Positions 8,604 to 16,392 of a DNA stretch of 64,000 bases are shown here, one piece after another. Below the pieces are notes generated by a model. That model had not been told where the DNA came from. It saw only the letters and a program-made list of their open reading frames with translations, and made no database searches. The DNA is taken from positions 1 to 64,000 of the forward strand of contig JAZSRK010000078.1 of NCBI GenBank assembly GCA_045538465.1. The letters run 5' to 3'. The DNA is from Limiplasma sp045538465 (GTDB lineage Bacteria; Bacillota; Clostridia; Christensenellales; Aristaeellaceae). A program made the position numbers and the translations under genes. Numbering within the stretch: position 1 is the first letter of the stretch; the number at the start of each line of letters is the position of its first letter.

Positions 8604-9238
8604 GAATACAATTACCTTTTTGCAACACCATTCTCAAACGCTGATCCATCGTATAACGGGAAGTGATTAGTCTTAGTTACCTCTTAAACAACACCATTCT
8701 CAAACTGGTTCCATTCGCTTTGGCTTGTTCCGCAAGTCTTAGTTACCTCTTAAACAACACCATTCTCAAACCTGTAGTGATGGGCATCTCTCCCGTGGTC
8801 AGTCTTAGTTACCTCTTAAACAACACCATTCTCAAACAAAGGTAAGGTGCTTTTTATGGACTGGAAAGTGTTAGTTACCTCTTAAACAACACCATTCTCA
8901 AACTCAACGGCTTCGGGAATCTGGCGTTTGATTGTCTTAGTTACCTCTTAAACAACACCATTCTCAAACACCTCATCAAATATTATAACGAAAATATACG
9001 TCTTAGTTACCTCTTAAACAACACCATTCTCAAACTTAACCGATTCTATCATACCACACCTGAGAGTCTTAGTTACCTCTTAAACAACACCATTCTCAAA
9101 CCGACGAAAACGGTTTTTATCAGATTGTTGATAGAGTCTTAGTTACCTCTTAAACAACACCATTCTCAAACGTGGTTTGGTTCGCCCTGCTGTTGTGTTT
9201 AAGTCTTAGTTACCTCTTAAACAACACCATTCTCAAAC
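8604..9238 (-). CRISPR. Type II-A CRISPR array, 10 repeats (1 degenerate), 9 spacers
   Basis: The 36-bp repeat reads GTTTGAGAATGG...GGTAACTAAGAC in the crRNA direction (minus strand). Repeats lie at 9203-9238, 9136-9171, 9066-9101, 9000-9035, 8934-8969, 8868-8903, 8802-8837, 8736-8771 and 8670-8705, with a decayed leader-distal copy at 8604-8639. The repeat at 8868 has one substitution. Spacers are 30 bp except the two nearest the leader (31 bp at 9172-9202 and 34 bp at 9102-9135). The divergent last repeat and its position downstream of csn2 fix the orientation: the leader is on the csn2 side. The plus-strand repeat matches the tracrRNA anti-repeat at 15209. Confidence 0.98.
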
Positions 9239-9337
9239 CCCAAAATTTTGAGGAGAAAATGCATACGACACCATACGTATGGCTGTGAAAGGTAACTAAT
9301 ACAATAACATTATACTTCATCGGGGTAGATTTCGCAA
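9239..9337 (-). promoter_or_regulatory. CRISPR leader with candidate pre-crRNA promoter
   Basis: The 71 bp between the csn2 stop and the first repeat form the leader. On the minus strand a TTGCGA (-35, 9332-9337), 17-bp spacer and TATAAT (-10, 9309-9314) straddle the csn2 3' end, placing a start near 9302. The leader end reads CTCAAAATTTTGGG before the first repeat. At 9290-9299 a 10-mer is the inverse of the repeat segment TTAGTTACCT. Confidence 0.65.
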
Positions 9338-9996
9338 TCATCCCGATCTACGATCCAAGCGGTTTCATAGTCGCTATCCAAATGGAGACATAGATTTTCC
9401 AACAGTAGAATACGAATTTTTCTATAAAATGCTTCTTGGTACAACATATTCAGTTCCTCCTGCGACAGGTACTGCTTGGCATGAATGAGTATAAAGCAAT
9501 CCTTGTGCAAAAAGCTTTGGGCGATTCGCATACGGCGCAGAAGTTTTTGTGGTAAATCGTCTTCTTCACCCTCAAACTGTAAATCGCACACCTTAATGAT
9601 CTGCGACCAATCCAACTCCCGAGTAAAAACGAGGGGTTCTTCACATTCCATAGCCAAATCCGATACCCAACTTAACAGCTGCTGGCATATTTGCTGAGTG
9701 GCTAAATAGTACGTTTCAGACACAGCTATTTTCTTTAGCCATTTCCCCAGCGCAGCATGGGCTGCACGGTCGTTTAATTCAACGACAGCCAATGTTTCCG
9801 CCACTTCGCAATGTTTACTAAAATCCAATGGTTGGTTATCTTCCGAAAGCACAAATGGGCCTTTTTCACCGTCTGCCTGTTTTAACATTCTTTCCACAAC
9901 CCAACGGAACATCCGTGGCGATTCGACGAGCAATACCGGCACGCGGTTTTCCGGCCACTCCACAACCATCTCACGATTCAAGCAAGCCAGTTTCAT
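9310..9996 (-). CDS. csn2: Type II-A CRISPR adaptation protein Csn2
   Basis: A 228-aa protein whose position (last gene, between cas2 and the array) and length fit the short Csn2 subfamily. These proteins form a tetrameric ring that slides on double-stranded DNA ends and works with Cas1-Cas2 and Cas9 in spacer acquisition. The N-terminal KLACLNREMVVEW and the LLSWVSDLAMECEE and QSFLHKDCFILIHAKQYLS segments follow the Csn2 pattern. As is usual, sequence similarity is low and context carries much of the call. The start overlaps the cas2 stop by 4 nt, so it is translationally coupled. Its 3' end probably contains the -35 region of the array promoter. Its presence defines subtype II-A. Confidence 0.9.
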   Translation of the reverse strand: MKLACLNREMVVEWPENRVPVLLVESPRMFRWVVERMLKQADGEKGPFVLSEDNQPLDFSKHCEVAETLAVVELNDRAAHAALGKWLKKIAVSETYYLATQQICQQLLSWVSDLAMECEEPLVFTRELDWSQIIKVCDLQFEGEEDDLPQKLLRRMRIAQSFLHKDCFILIHAKQYLSQEELNMLYQEAFYRKIRILLLENLCLHLDSDYETAWIVDRDDCEIYPDEV

Positions 9997-10313
9997 AGCA
10001 CGATCAACCTTTCGTCGCTATCTATTATGTTTGTGGTGGTTTCGCCCAAGATAAACTCACACCGAGCAAATTGCTTTTCCGTTACACACAACACCTGTAT
10101 CAACCCAGCGGGTGGTTTGTTTTTGCGCAGATTCGCCATAATGGCTTCCACTGCCGTCTGGTTAAGTGCCAGTTTGCAATAGACGGACTCCTGCATCATT
10201 AAAAAGCCATTTTTGATCAAATAACGGTGGAAACGGTTGTAGGCCAGCCGCTCTTCGCCATCGGTGGAGGGCAGATCGTAAAAGACAAGTACACGCATAA
10301 ATCTATAGCTCAT
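9993..10313 (-). CDS. cas2: CRISPR-associated endoribonuclease-like Cas2
   Basis: Structural partner of Cas1 in the spacer-integration complex. The core begins MRVLVFYDLPSTDGEER, the ferredoxin-like first strand with the conserved Asp, followed by YNRFHRYLIKNGFLMMQESVYCKL. The protein is about 106 aa from ATG 10313, or 101 aa from ATG 10298. The longer open frame upstream (to 10367) lies inside cas1 and is not needed. The gene overlaps the cas1 stop by 11 nt and csn2 by 4 nt. A weak ACGGAA before ATG 10313 suggests expression by translational coupling to cas1. Confidence 0.93.
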   Translation of the reverse strand: MSYRFMRVLVFYDLPSTDGEERLAYNRFHRYLIKNGFLMMQESVYCKLALNQTAVEAIMANLRKNKPPAGLIQVLCVTEKQFARCEFILGETTTNIIDSDERLIVL

Positions 10314-11178
10314 TTCCGTAAAACCGTAGTTCCTCCATATCGTTTTCTTCCATGGCACGAAAAACACTTTTACAATAGATTTTTATGGCATTGGCTACAT
10401 ACTGCTTGCTTTGAGAGATCACGACATGCTGGTTTAGTACATCCACAAGCTTGAGGCGAACCTCTTTGCTTAACTCTGTTGGGCGAAGATCGTAAACGAT
10501 CCGATCCACCAATGGGCGGTATGGTTCCATCAGATCGCAACCAAGATTATAAGGATTAAGCATATTATCATGAAAAACACCTAACTGGGTTACATAGCCG
10601 TTGCTAACAATTTCCCGGTTGAAGGCAGAAAGCAAAATGGAATAGCCGTAGTTCAAAGCTTGATTGATGGGGCTATCATCATTTCTGGTAAAGGATACAC
10701 CAAACAAGCCGCCAAAATAAACTTTAGCAGCGTGACCCTCGCGGTTGCTGGCATCTGCCCCTTCAATATGTTCAGCATAGTGCGCCAGCAGCTTGGCTCG
10801 CTCCGGCTCGTGTGCGTACTGGAGCATGGCTTGTTGCTTGACAATTTTCTCGCGAATGATGGCAGCCCACAGCAAGGCTTTGCGCTCTGTCGGCCATGTT
10901 ATTTGGCGACGTAGCTTGCCACTGGCATCATAGCTGCCATAGCTGGGCATAAGCTCGGCACATGGGTTGCGCATTTCATCGCAGAAGATGATCTTCACTT
11001 TTCTCTTGGTTAGCTCTACCAGTAAAGCGGCTGTCATCGAAACAGCGGTGGATTCGATGATCAGCGTGCTGATCTCTGATAGATGGATGCGTGTTACTTC
11101 GTCTTTTCGCACTTCCATGTAGCCGAGGCTCATATCCAGTTTGCACCGATTGGAAATAACAACTGTTCGCCAGCTCAT
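10303..11178 (-). CDS. cas1: CRISPR-associated integrase Cas1
   Basis: A 291-aa spacer integrase of the type II lineage. Conserved metal-binding residues are visible: Glu in REGHAAKVYFGGLFG, His in TQLGVFHDN and Glu in CDLMEPYRPLVDR, with the usual LNYGYSILLS helix between them. The N-terminal MSWRTVVISNRCKLDM strand and the LIIESTAVSMTAALL segment match type II-A Cas1. The ATG overlaps the cas9 stop (ATGA at 11175-11178). It ends with TAG, which shows that TAG is used as a genuine stop in this genome and matters for the amber-interrupted genes at 18.1-18.7 kb. It acts with Cas2, Csn2 and Cas9 in adaptation. Confidence 0.97.
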   Translation of the reverse strand: MSWRTVVISNRCKLDMSLGYMEVRKDEVTRIHLSEISTLIIESTAVSMTAALLVELTKRKVKIIFCDEMRNPCAELMPSYGSYDASGKLRRQITWPTERKALLWAAIIREKIVKQQAMLQYAHEPERAKLLAHYAEHIEGADASNREGHAAKVYFGGLFGVSFTRNDDSPINQALNYGYSILLSAFNREIVSNGYVTQLGVFHDNMLNPYNLGCDLMEPYRPLVDRIVYDLRPTELSKEVRLKLVDVLNQHVVISQSKQYVANAIKIYCKSVFRAMEENDMEELRFYGNEL

Positions 11179-14100
11179 GCTTTTAGATCGATGACTTTTT
11201 CAAATAGTCCAGTTGGTGATTGGTGGATGAGCAATGCTCGATCAGCAGAAGAAATATTCTGGCTCGGTTTAACGTTGCCAAAATCTTTTGCCTCTCCAAT
11301 GAGACGCAAATCTATCGTAATGCCCACATGGGCAAGCAAATCTTGAATCAGACATAATACATGCACCTGATCTTCAAGCGAAAGAGAACAAAAACGTCCG
11401 CGCGCATTACGTAAGCTGATTTGTTTGCCGCCCATACGGCTTTGATAAGGTTGCTTGCCCATTTTGTCTATAAAGATATCATAAAGCTGCTGATTCTGTT
11501 CTACCGTAATACCGTCAAATTCTGTAATCCTATATCCTTCCTTTTTATTCAATTTCTCGAATTCAATGCGTTTGGTTTCGAATCGAATTAGCTGCTTTAG
11601 GTAACGTGTCCATTCAGCAGATAGTAGCAACTGGCTGGCATGCTTGAAGGATAGATTCTTTCCCGTGCGTCCAGTTACATACATCCTAAAGCCATCCAGT
11701 ACAAGCAGTGTATATTTACGTACCAACGGTATAAGGACCCGAACCTCCTCTAATCCCTGAACTTTTTCGCAATACTCCACTCTTGCCTCTAATGATTGCG
11801 TTATCTGCTCATAAAGGTGCAATGGAATATGAATTAAGGAGCGAATGCGTTTTTTCTTTTGAGTATGCTCAACGAGCATAAAACAAGCACCGGCAACACT
11901 GTTGTAACCGCCATATTTTTCGATGGGCAAGCCTTTTTTGAGAGGCAATTGTCCATTACCCTTTGTCAGCGGACTCACTTTGAACAACTCGCCGCTATAC
12001 ACGACCGGCATCATCGTTATCAACGGGCTATTCTTCGCCATGGTCTTGCGTACCGTTACAATGCTGCCATTCTCCTCCGGGTTCCATGCTAACACACCGT
12101 CACGTTTAACCGTTAGTTTAAACAAGCTTTTACTGTGTACAGTATATTTGTCCAGATGCTTACGCACAAATCCCAACGGGTCATGAGTAAACATAGTGTT
12201 ATATACATTGCCCACCACTATGTTCAAGTATGCATCCTGTGCATGGTGCAAGTCGTTTAATTCTCTCACCTTAAGCATATCCCGATCATGACGGAACTCC
12301 GAAACCGCACCAGCCTTCACAAACACGACCTCTGTTTTAGGCATCAGTTTCTTTAACAGCTGGGTCACAGCCTTAGCGCTCTGGCTGGTCTCCACGATTT
12401 GGCGGGCAATAAAGCCTGCCAATTCTTTGTCTTCAAATGTGGTCTTTCGAGTAAGACGATCATATTTTGTTTGGGAAATCAGCTTCTTGTGGAGCAGCAC
12501 ATCCCACATCGGGCGCTGGTCTTTGCGAATATTGGTAGCTATGGGGTACTTATCGCCTTTTTCTTCGTTCAAGGTGCGCAGCACCAAAACACGGTTGTCG
12601 AGGCTATCATCCTTTACACGGCACTGGGGGTAAATGTGGTCAATATCGTACATTTCTTTATTGAGCAACAAATCATCCAGCTCAATTTTTTGCCCAGAAT
12701 ACATACATTTGCCCATTTGCAGGAAGTACAAAAATATTTTGTCCCGGCGCAAAAATTCCGCATCCGCATCTTGCAGTTCTTGAAACAGTTTCGGTTCTTC
12801 TTTCTTCAAAGAATTATAAAGCGCCAACAACTGCTGCTTGCGATCTACGGTGCGTTGTTTCTTTGTACCGTTATAGCGGGTCATTTCAACAAAGATTTTT
12901 TCCGGGTCGTGTCCAGTCACCTTGCGCAGTTCCTGAACAATAGCCATCGCCTGATGGATCTGCCGCTTCACCGCAGGGGAAGCGTACAGATCTTTCAGGA
13001 ATGCATCCAATGTTTGTTCACCTTGACCATCGTTATGGGCATCGATTTGTACTTTCACCTCGGGGCGGCTGAGCAAGCCCATCAAGGTTTCGTTGGTGTG
13101 CCATAGACCTTCCAGCAGACTGCAACGAATATCCCCTAGGTTTATATCCATCATTGTTTCGTGCAGCAGTTCCCAACTAAGTCTGCCCCAGCCAGTGCAG
13201 CGCAGGCGAAGCAAACCGTTCAAGGTCTCCTGCGGTACATGCAGTTCATCTTTTAACTTTTTTCGCAGCAACGCACTGTCGTCACCAAAGTGGGTAGCGG
13301 CAGCAACGATTTCTTCAGCCAGTTCATCGGTATAAGCTGTGCCCAGCAAATTTTTGAGGGCAATCGTTGTTTTTAAACTGCTCTTAATGCCACCTTCTAC
13401 ATCAATGCCCGACAAATCTTCCTTGCGCACATCGTAGCCCTTGGCCTTTAGTGCACCAAGAAGTTTATATATGCTCGGTTTCTTTTGCGCCTCAAAAACG
13501 CTTTCATAGAGATACTGCTTTAGTTCGATACTGATACCCTCGCCGTTAATGGTCAGAGGGTTCAACTCGTTAAGCACAGTAAAACGCTCATAGGTGGGCG
13601 AACAAAGCGGCAGCACCTTGCAGCCACGCAGGTAGGTACAATTGCCTGTCATTCGGTCGATAAACTTGGTAGCACTTGCACCCAAATCCACCTTGTCTTT
13701 AAAATTCCAAGGGTAGATCTTGCCCTCTTCCTTGCGTACCAGCCATGCATGCTCACTGTGCTGGTTAAGCGGCCCAACATAGTACGGAATGCGGAAGGTA
13801 AGCAGACTGGTCACTTTCTCAGCGGGAGCGAAACCATCCTTACCTTTTTCGGTAAGGAACGGCAGGTAGACGGAAGCTTTTTTCAAAATTTGTTCCAGCT
13901 CCATCTTGTGCAGCTGGTAGGGAATAACGCTGTTATCTCCACCGATCAACTTGGGCAGCAAGCGCTGCTCCTGTGCCTTTTGGGTAATGGCTGTCACTCT
14001 GTCGTTTTGTTCCAATTGCTTTAACGTTTTACTGATGTAATCACAGAATTCCCCATGAGAGCAGTGCTTTACACTTTGTTTTTTGCCATTCACACGCACC

Positions 14101-15173
14101 ATGCCAATTAGGTGACCGTAGTTATTTGCTACTTCCGGGGCATGGAACACCTGCTGATATAACTCTTTGGTGCCATACTTGCGAATAACGGCTTTCATCT
14201 CGGCTAAATCTTTTTTGTTTTGCTCGTATAAAGCTACTTTGGCTTCCGAAAGGGATGCATATCCACCAAGCAAGCGTTGCAAAACACCCCAGTTATAAAT
14301 GGCACGCCAACACTCTAACAGGTTGAAGTGGTCGCTTCCAATTGTTTCTTCTATAGCGGAGCGCTTGTCCTCGTATCCAGGCTCGCTGAACTGAACAGTA
14401 GAAATTTCCGATTCATCAAAGGTTTTATCATCAAACATGGTAGAAAGCTTAGCTTTTCCACCTGCCAGTGCTTTCATCCATTCTTTTTTCTGGGCATCTG
14501 TCGCGTCAAACAATTCTTGCAGTTGTTTTTCTTTGTCTCTTTGCGATATGTATGCGTTAGTCAGAAGGTTGGTTAATGTGCCGATATTACTGCAAAACAC
14601 ATTCATTTCCAACTCATTATTAAAAATTAGCTTTATCTCTTCGAGAGCATCTTCAATAGCGGGCATTTTGTCATCGCCCAAATCCGCAAAGAGAAAATGA
14701 CCTCGCTTCTTCAAAATATGGTGCAGCGCCAAATAGACCAATCGAACATCGAAATGGTCATCTTGCTCCATCAGAGCCTTTCGTAGATGAAAAATAGTGG
14801 GAAAACGCTTGTGGTAGTCCCTGTCGGTAAAGTTCTCATCTTGAAAAAGAGTATGCTTCCAAGGTTTATCATCCGGCAGGAGACGGGCGGCATCTAAGCG
14901 CTGAAAAAAAGCCGGGTCTACGGCCGTAATGGCATCGAAAAAAATCTCTTGGAGCAATGCCAAACGCTGATCAAGCCGATCATATCGTCTGCGCTGAGTA
15001 CGGTGTCCTCGGCGTTCTGCTGCCGTGCTCGCCTCATCAAACAGACGAACGCCCCACATATCCTTACCCTTGAAACGGCAAAGCTCATAATCTTCGTTGG
15101 TTACAGCCCAGCCAACGGAGTTGGTGCCCATATCCAAACCCCAATATTTCGCATCGCTTGCACGGTTTCCCAT
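11175..15173 (-). CDS. cas9: CRISPR-associated endonuclease Cas9 (type II-A)
   Basis: RNA-guided double-strand DNA nuclease of 1332 aa, a long-form II-A Cas9. In order: RuvC-I GLDMGTNSVGWAV (Asp14), the Arg-rich bridge helix RRGHRTQRRRYDRLDQR, the REC lobe, RuvC-II IFVEMTR (Glu763), HNH YDIDHIYPQ (His846), RuvC-III HHAQDAYLN (His976, Asp980), then the wedge and PAM-interacting C-terminus. All catalytic residues are present, so it should be active. An ATG at 15182 abuts AGGAGG with no spacing; the ATG at 15173 is 9 nt downstream and is taken as the start. It heads the cas operon. The divergent tracrRNA promoter overlaps its start codon, so cas9 and tracrRNA transcription may interfere. The PAM cannot be read from sequence. 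Confidence 0.98.
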   Translation of the reverse strand: MGNRASDAKYWGLDMGTNSVGWAVTNEDYELCRFKGKDMWGVRLFDEASTAAERRGHRTQRRRYDRLDQRLALLQEIFFDAITAVDPAFFQRLDAARLLPDDKPWKHTLFQDENFTDRDYHKRFPTIFHLRKALMEQDDHFDVRLVYLALHHILKKRGHFLFADLGDDKMPAIEDALEEIKLIFNNELEMNVFCSNIGTLTNLLTNAYISQRDKEKQLQELFDATDAQKKEWMKALAGGKAKLSTMFDDKTFDESEISTVQFSEPGYEDKRSAIEETIGSDHFNLLECWRAIYNWGVLQRLLGGYASLSEAKVALYEQNKKDLAEMKAVIRKYGTKELYQQVFHAPEVANNYGHLIGMVRVNGKKQSVKHCSHGEFCDYISKTLKQLEQNDRVTAITQKAQEQRLLPKLIGGDNSVIPYQLHKMELEQILKKASVYLPFLTEKGKDGFAPAEKVTSLLTFRIPYYVGPLNQHSEHAWLVRKEEGKIYPWNFKDKVDLGASATKFIDRMTGNCTYLRGCKVLPLCSPTYERFTVLNELNPLTINGEGISIELKQYLYESVFEAQKKPSIYKLLGALKAKGYDVRKEDLSGIDVEGGIKSSLKTTIALKNLLGTAYTDELAEEIVAAATHFGDDSALLRKKLKDELHVPQETLNGLLRLRCTGWGRLSWELLHETMMDINLGDIRCSLLEGLWHTNETLMGLLSRPEVKVQIDAHNDGQGEQTLDAFLKDLYASPAVKRQIHQAMAIVQELRKVTGHDPEKIFVEMTRYNGTKKQRTVDRKQQLLALYNSLKKEEPKLFQELQDADAEFLRRDKIFLYFLQMGKCMYSGQKIELDDLLLNKEMYDIDHIYPQCRVKDDSLDNRVLVLRTLNEEKGDKYPIATNIRKDQRPMWDVLLHKKLISQTKYDRLTRKTTFEDKELAGFIARQIVETSQSAKAVTQLLKKLMPKTEVVFVKAGAVSEFRHDRDMLKVRELNDLHHAQDAYLNIVVGNVYNTMFTHDPLGFVRKHLDKYTVHSKSLFKLTVKRDGVLAWNPEENGSIVTVRKTMAKNSPLITMMPVVYSGELFKVSPLTKGNGQLPLKKGLPIEKYGGYNSVAGACFMLVEHTQKKKRIRSLIHIPLHLYEQITQSLEARVEYCEKVQGLEEVRVLIPLVRKYTLLVLDGFRMYVTGRTGKNLSFKHASQLLLSAEWTRYLKQLIRFETKRIEFEKLNKKEGYRITEFDGITVEQNQQLYDIFIDKMGKQPYQSRMGGKQISLRNARGRFCSLSLEDQVHVLCLIQDLLAHVGITIDLRLIGEAKDFGNVKPSQNISSADRALLIHQSPTGLFEKVIDLKA

Positions 15174-15201
15174 TGACAGCATCCTCCTTTTTAACTATAA
15201 T
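15173..15201 (+). promoter_or_regulatory. Consensus sigma-A promoter for tracrRNA
   Basis: TTGACA (15173-15178), exactly 17 bp, then TATAAT (15196-15201), pointing away from cas9. The -35 hexamer overlaps the cas9 start codon, and the cas9 Shine-Dalgarno sequence lies in the spacer on the opposite strand. The predicted start at about 15208 coincides with the first base of the anti-repeat. Confidence 0.9.
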
Positions 15202-15207
15202 ACAGAT

Positions 15208-15317
15208 GTCTTGTTACCTCGAGACAACAACACCATGTTCAAAAAAAGCTTTAGCCAACCCGTCCTGCAAAGGACCCGCATCGAGCGGTAGTGGCCTGTG
15301 AAAACAGGTCATTTTTA
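15208..15317 (+). ncRNA. tracrRNA of the type II-A CRISPR system
   Basis: Trans-activating RNA that pairs with pre-crRNA repeats and anchors the guide in Cas9. The anti-repeat (15209-15244) begins GTCTTGTTACCTC and continues ACAACACCATGTTCAAA, matching the plus-strand repeat sequence except for a few bulges, as expected for RNase III duplexes. After it come an AAAGCTTTAGCC linker and three hairpins: GTCC/GGAC (15262-15275), CCGC/GCGG (15276-15288) and GGCCTGT/ACAGGTC (15293-15310). The last is followed by ATTTTTATTT, a terminator. The predicted transcript is about 110 nt, with no sign of a longer upstream form because the promoter is so close. Confidence 0.93.
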
Positions 15318-15581
15318 TTTGTATCATATCATTATTTCATGGAGTGTGCAACAATTTGAAAAGATCAGTCGTAGCATTCTCTATTCAGATAGATCCCCAC
15401 GGGCATATCTTTCCATATTATTAAGACTAGCTTAATCAAACAAGATTACACCATCCAATGGTCGCCATTCGCCCTGCACTGTGGATTGATCTGGACTCCG
15501 GACTGTTTTGCGCCTTACTCGTTTGTGGAATAATAGGTTCAAGCCAACATCCAGCACTATGTCAAATCCAACAGAAGACAA
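15318..15581. other. Non-coding gap after tracrRNA
   Basis: A+T-rich at first, then about 150 bp with a 64-codon minus-strand frame that ends GEWRPLDGVILFD. It has no convincing ribosome site and no family I recognise. It may be a degraded 3' gene fragment. No other structure was seen. Confidence 0.4.
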
Positions 15582-15633
15582 CTGAATAATGCTCCCCCCA
15601 TACCGATCTCGGTGTGGGGGGAGCATTATTCAG
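15582..15633. repeat. Long hairpin overlapping the phosphoesterase stop codon
   Basis: Two 23-bp arms (CTGAATAATGCTCCCCCCA... / ...TGGGGGGAGCATTATTCAG) around a 6-nt loop, with one wobble position. The right arm contains the stop codon of the minus-strand phosphoesterase. There is no U tract on either strand, so it may be a 3' stabilising stem or an inverted-repeat remnant rather than a classical terminator. Confidence 0.7.
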
Positions 15634-16346
15634 CCATCCTCCGGCATAACCCGCCGATCCGTTTTCAGATCATACACATCATAGAACAGCGCTGTCTGGT
15701 TGCGGAACAGTTGCCTGTCCAGATGCATATGCCCAAAATAGTAATGGCGATGTTTTACGGTCTGTCTTATGTTTTCCAAAAAGACATTCAGGCGGCCTTC
15801 CTGCAGGTAACGATGGGAAATATCACCCATCTGCAAAAACATCTGCATCGTTTCTTCAGGTGCAGCATGACTGATGATCACATCCACCTGGTCGCCATGG
15901 CGATGGAGATTTTCCAACGCTTCGGCATATTCCTCTTCGCTGGGCATTTCCTCCGGCCACCAGCTTCTTCCCGGAAGCCGGAATGGCATATCAATAGAGT
16001 AACCTCCGCCCATCGTAAACACAGAGTTCCCCTCAAGATCGAACACCTGGCCTCGCATCAAATGAAGCACATTGGGACGGATGCGATGCACTTTTCCACC
16101 GTTCCACACTTCTTCCGGATAGGAGTAAATCTGAGGAAAGCACTCATGATTGCCGTCCAGAAAAAGGATGGTGTACGGAAGTGCTGCCAGCTCATCAAGC
16201 TTATCTTCATCCCGCGATCCCAGCCCGAAGATGCAGCCAAAGTCCCCGGCCACGATGAGCATATCTTGCTGTGTTAGCTTATATTGTTTATGTATGTCTG
16301 TAAATCGTCTGACCTCTGCGTGGGTATCGCCGGTTATATAGATCAT
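15630..16346 (-). CDS. Metallophosphoesterase (calcineurin-like)
   Basis: A 238-aa soluble dinuclear-metal phosphoesterase. All five family motifs are visible: GDTH near the N-terminus, VAGDFG, LDGNHE, ISHAAPE and the final FGHMHLD. GGAGG lies 6 nt before ATG 16346, which decides the start over the longer frame to 16388. Related small bacterial enzymes hydrolyse nucleotides or phosphodiesters; the substrate here is not evident. It follows the MFS gene on the same strand by 46 bp and may share its transcript. It ends within a strong hairpin. Confidence 0.87.
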   Translation of the reverse strand: MIYITGDTHAEVRRFTDIHKQYKLTQQDMLIVAGDFGCIFGLGSRDEDKLDELAALPYTILFLDGNHECFPQIYSYPEEVWNGGKVHRIRPNVLHLMRGQVFDLEGNSVFTMGGGYSIDMPFRLPGRSWWPEEMPSEEEYAEALENLHRHGDQVDVIISHAAPEETMQMFLQMGDISHRYLQEGRLNVFLENIRQTVKHRHYYFGHMHLDRQLFRNQTALFYDVYDLKTDRRVMPEDG

Positions 16347-16392
16347 GCTTACACCTCCATTCCTGATGACTATTAAGTTTTCGTCCATATCA

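Noticed and set aside
15183..15244. A minus-strand promoter for cas9 inside the anti-repeat
   Set aside because: TATTAT at 15197-15202 is plausible as -10, but the best -35 (TTGTCT) is 19 bp away; too weak to list as a feature.
15432..15626. 64-codon minus-strand frame ending GEWRPLDGVILFD, considered a transposase tail
   Set aside because: No catalytic motif, no terminal repeats and no ribosome site; kept only as an unexplained gap.
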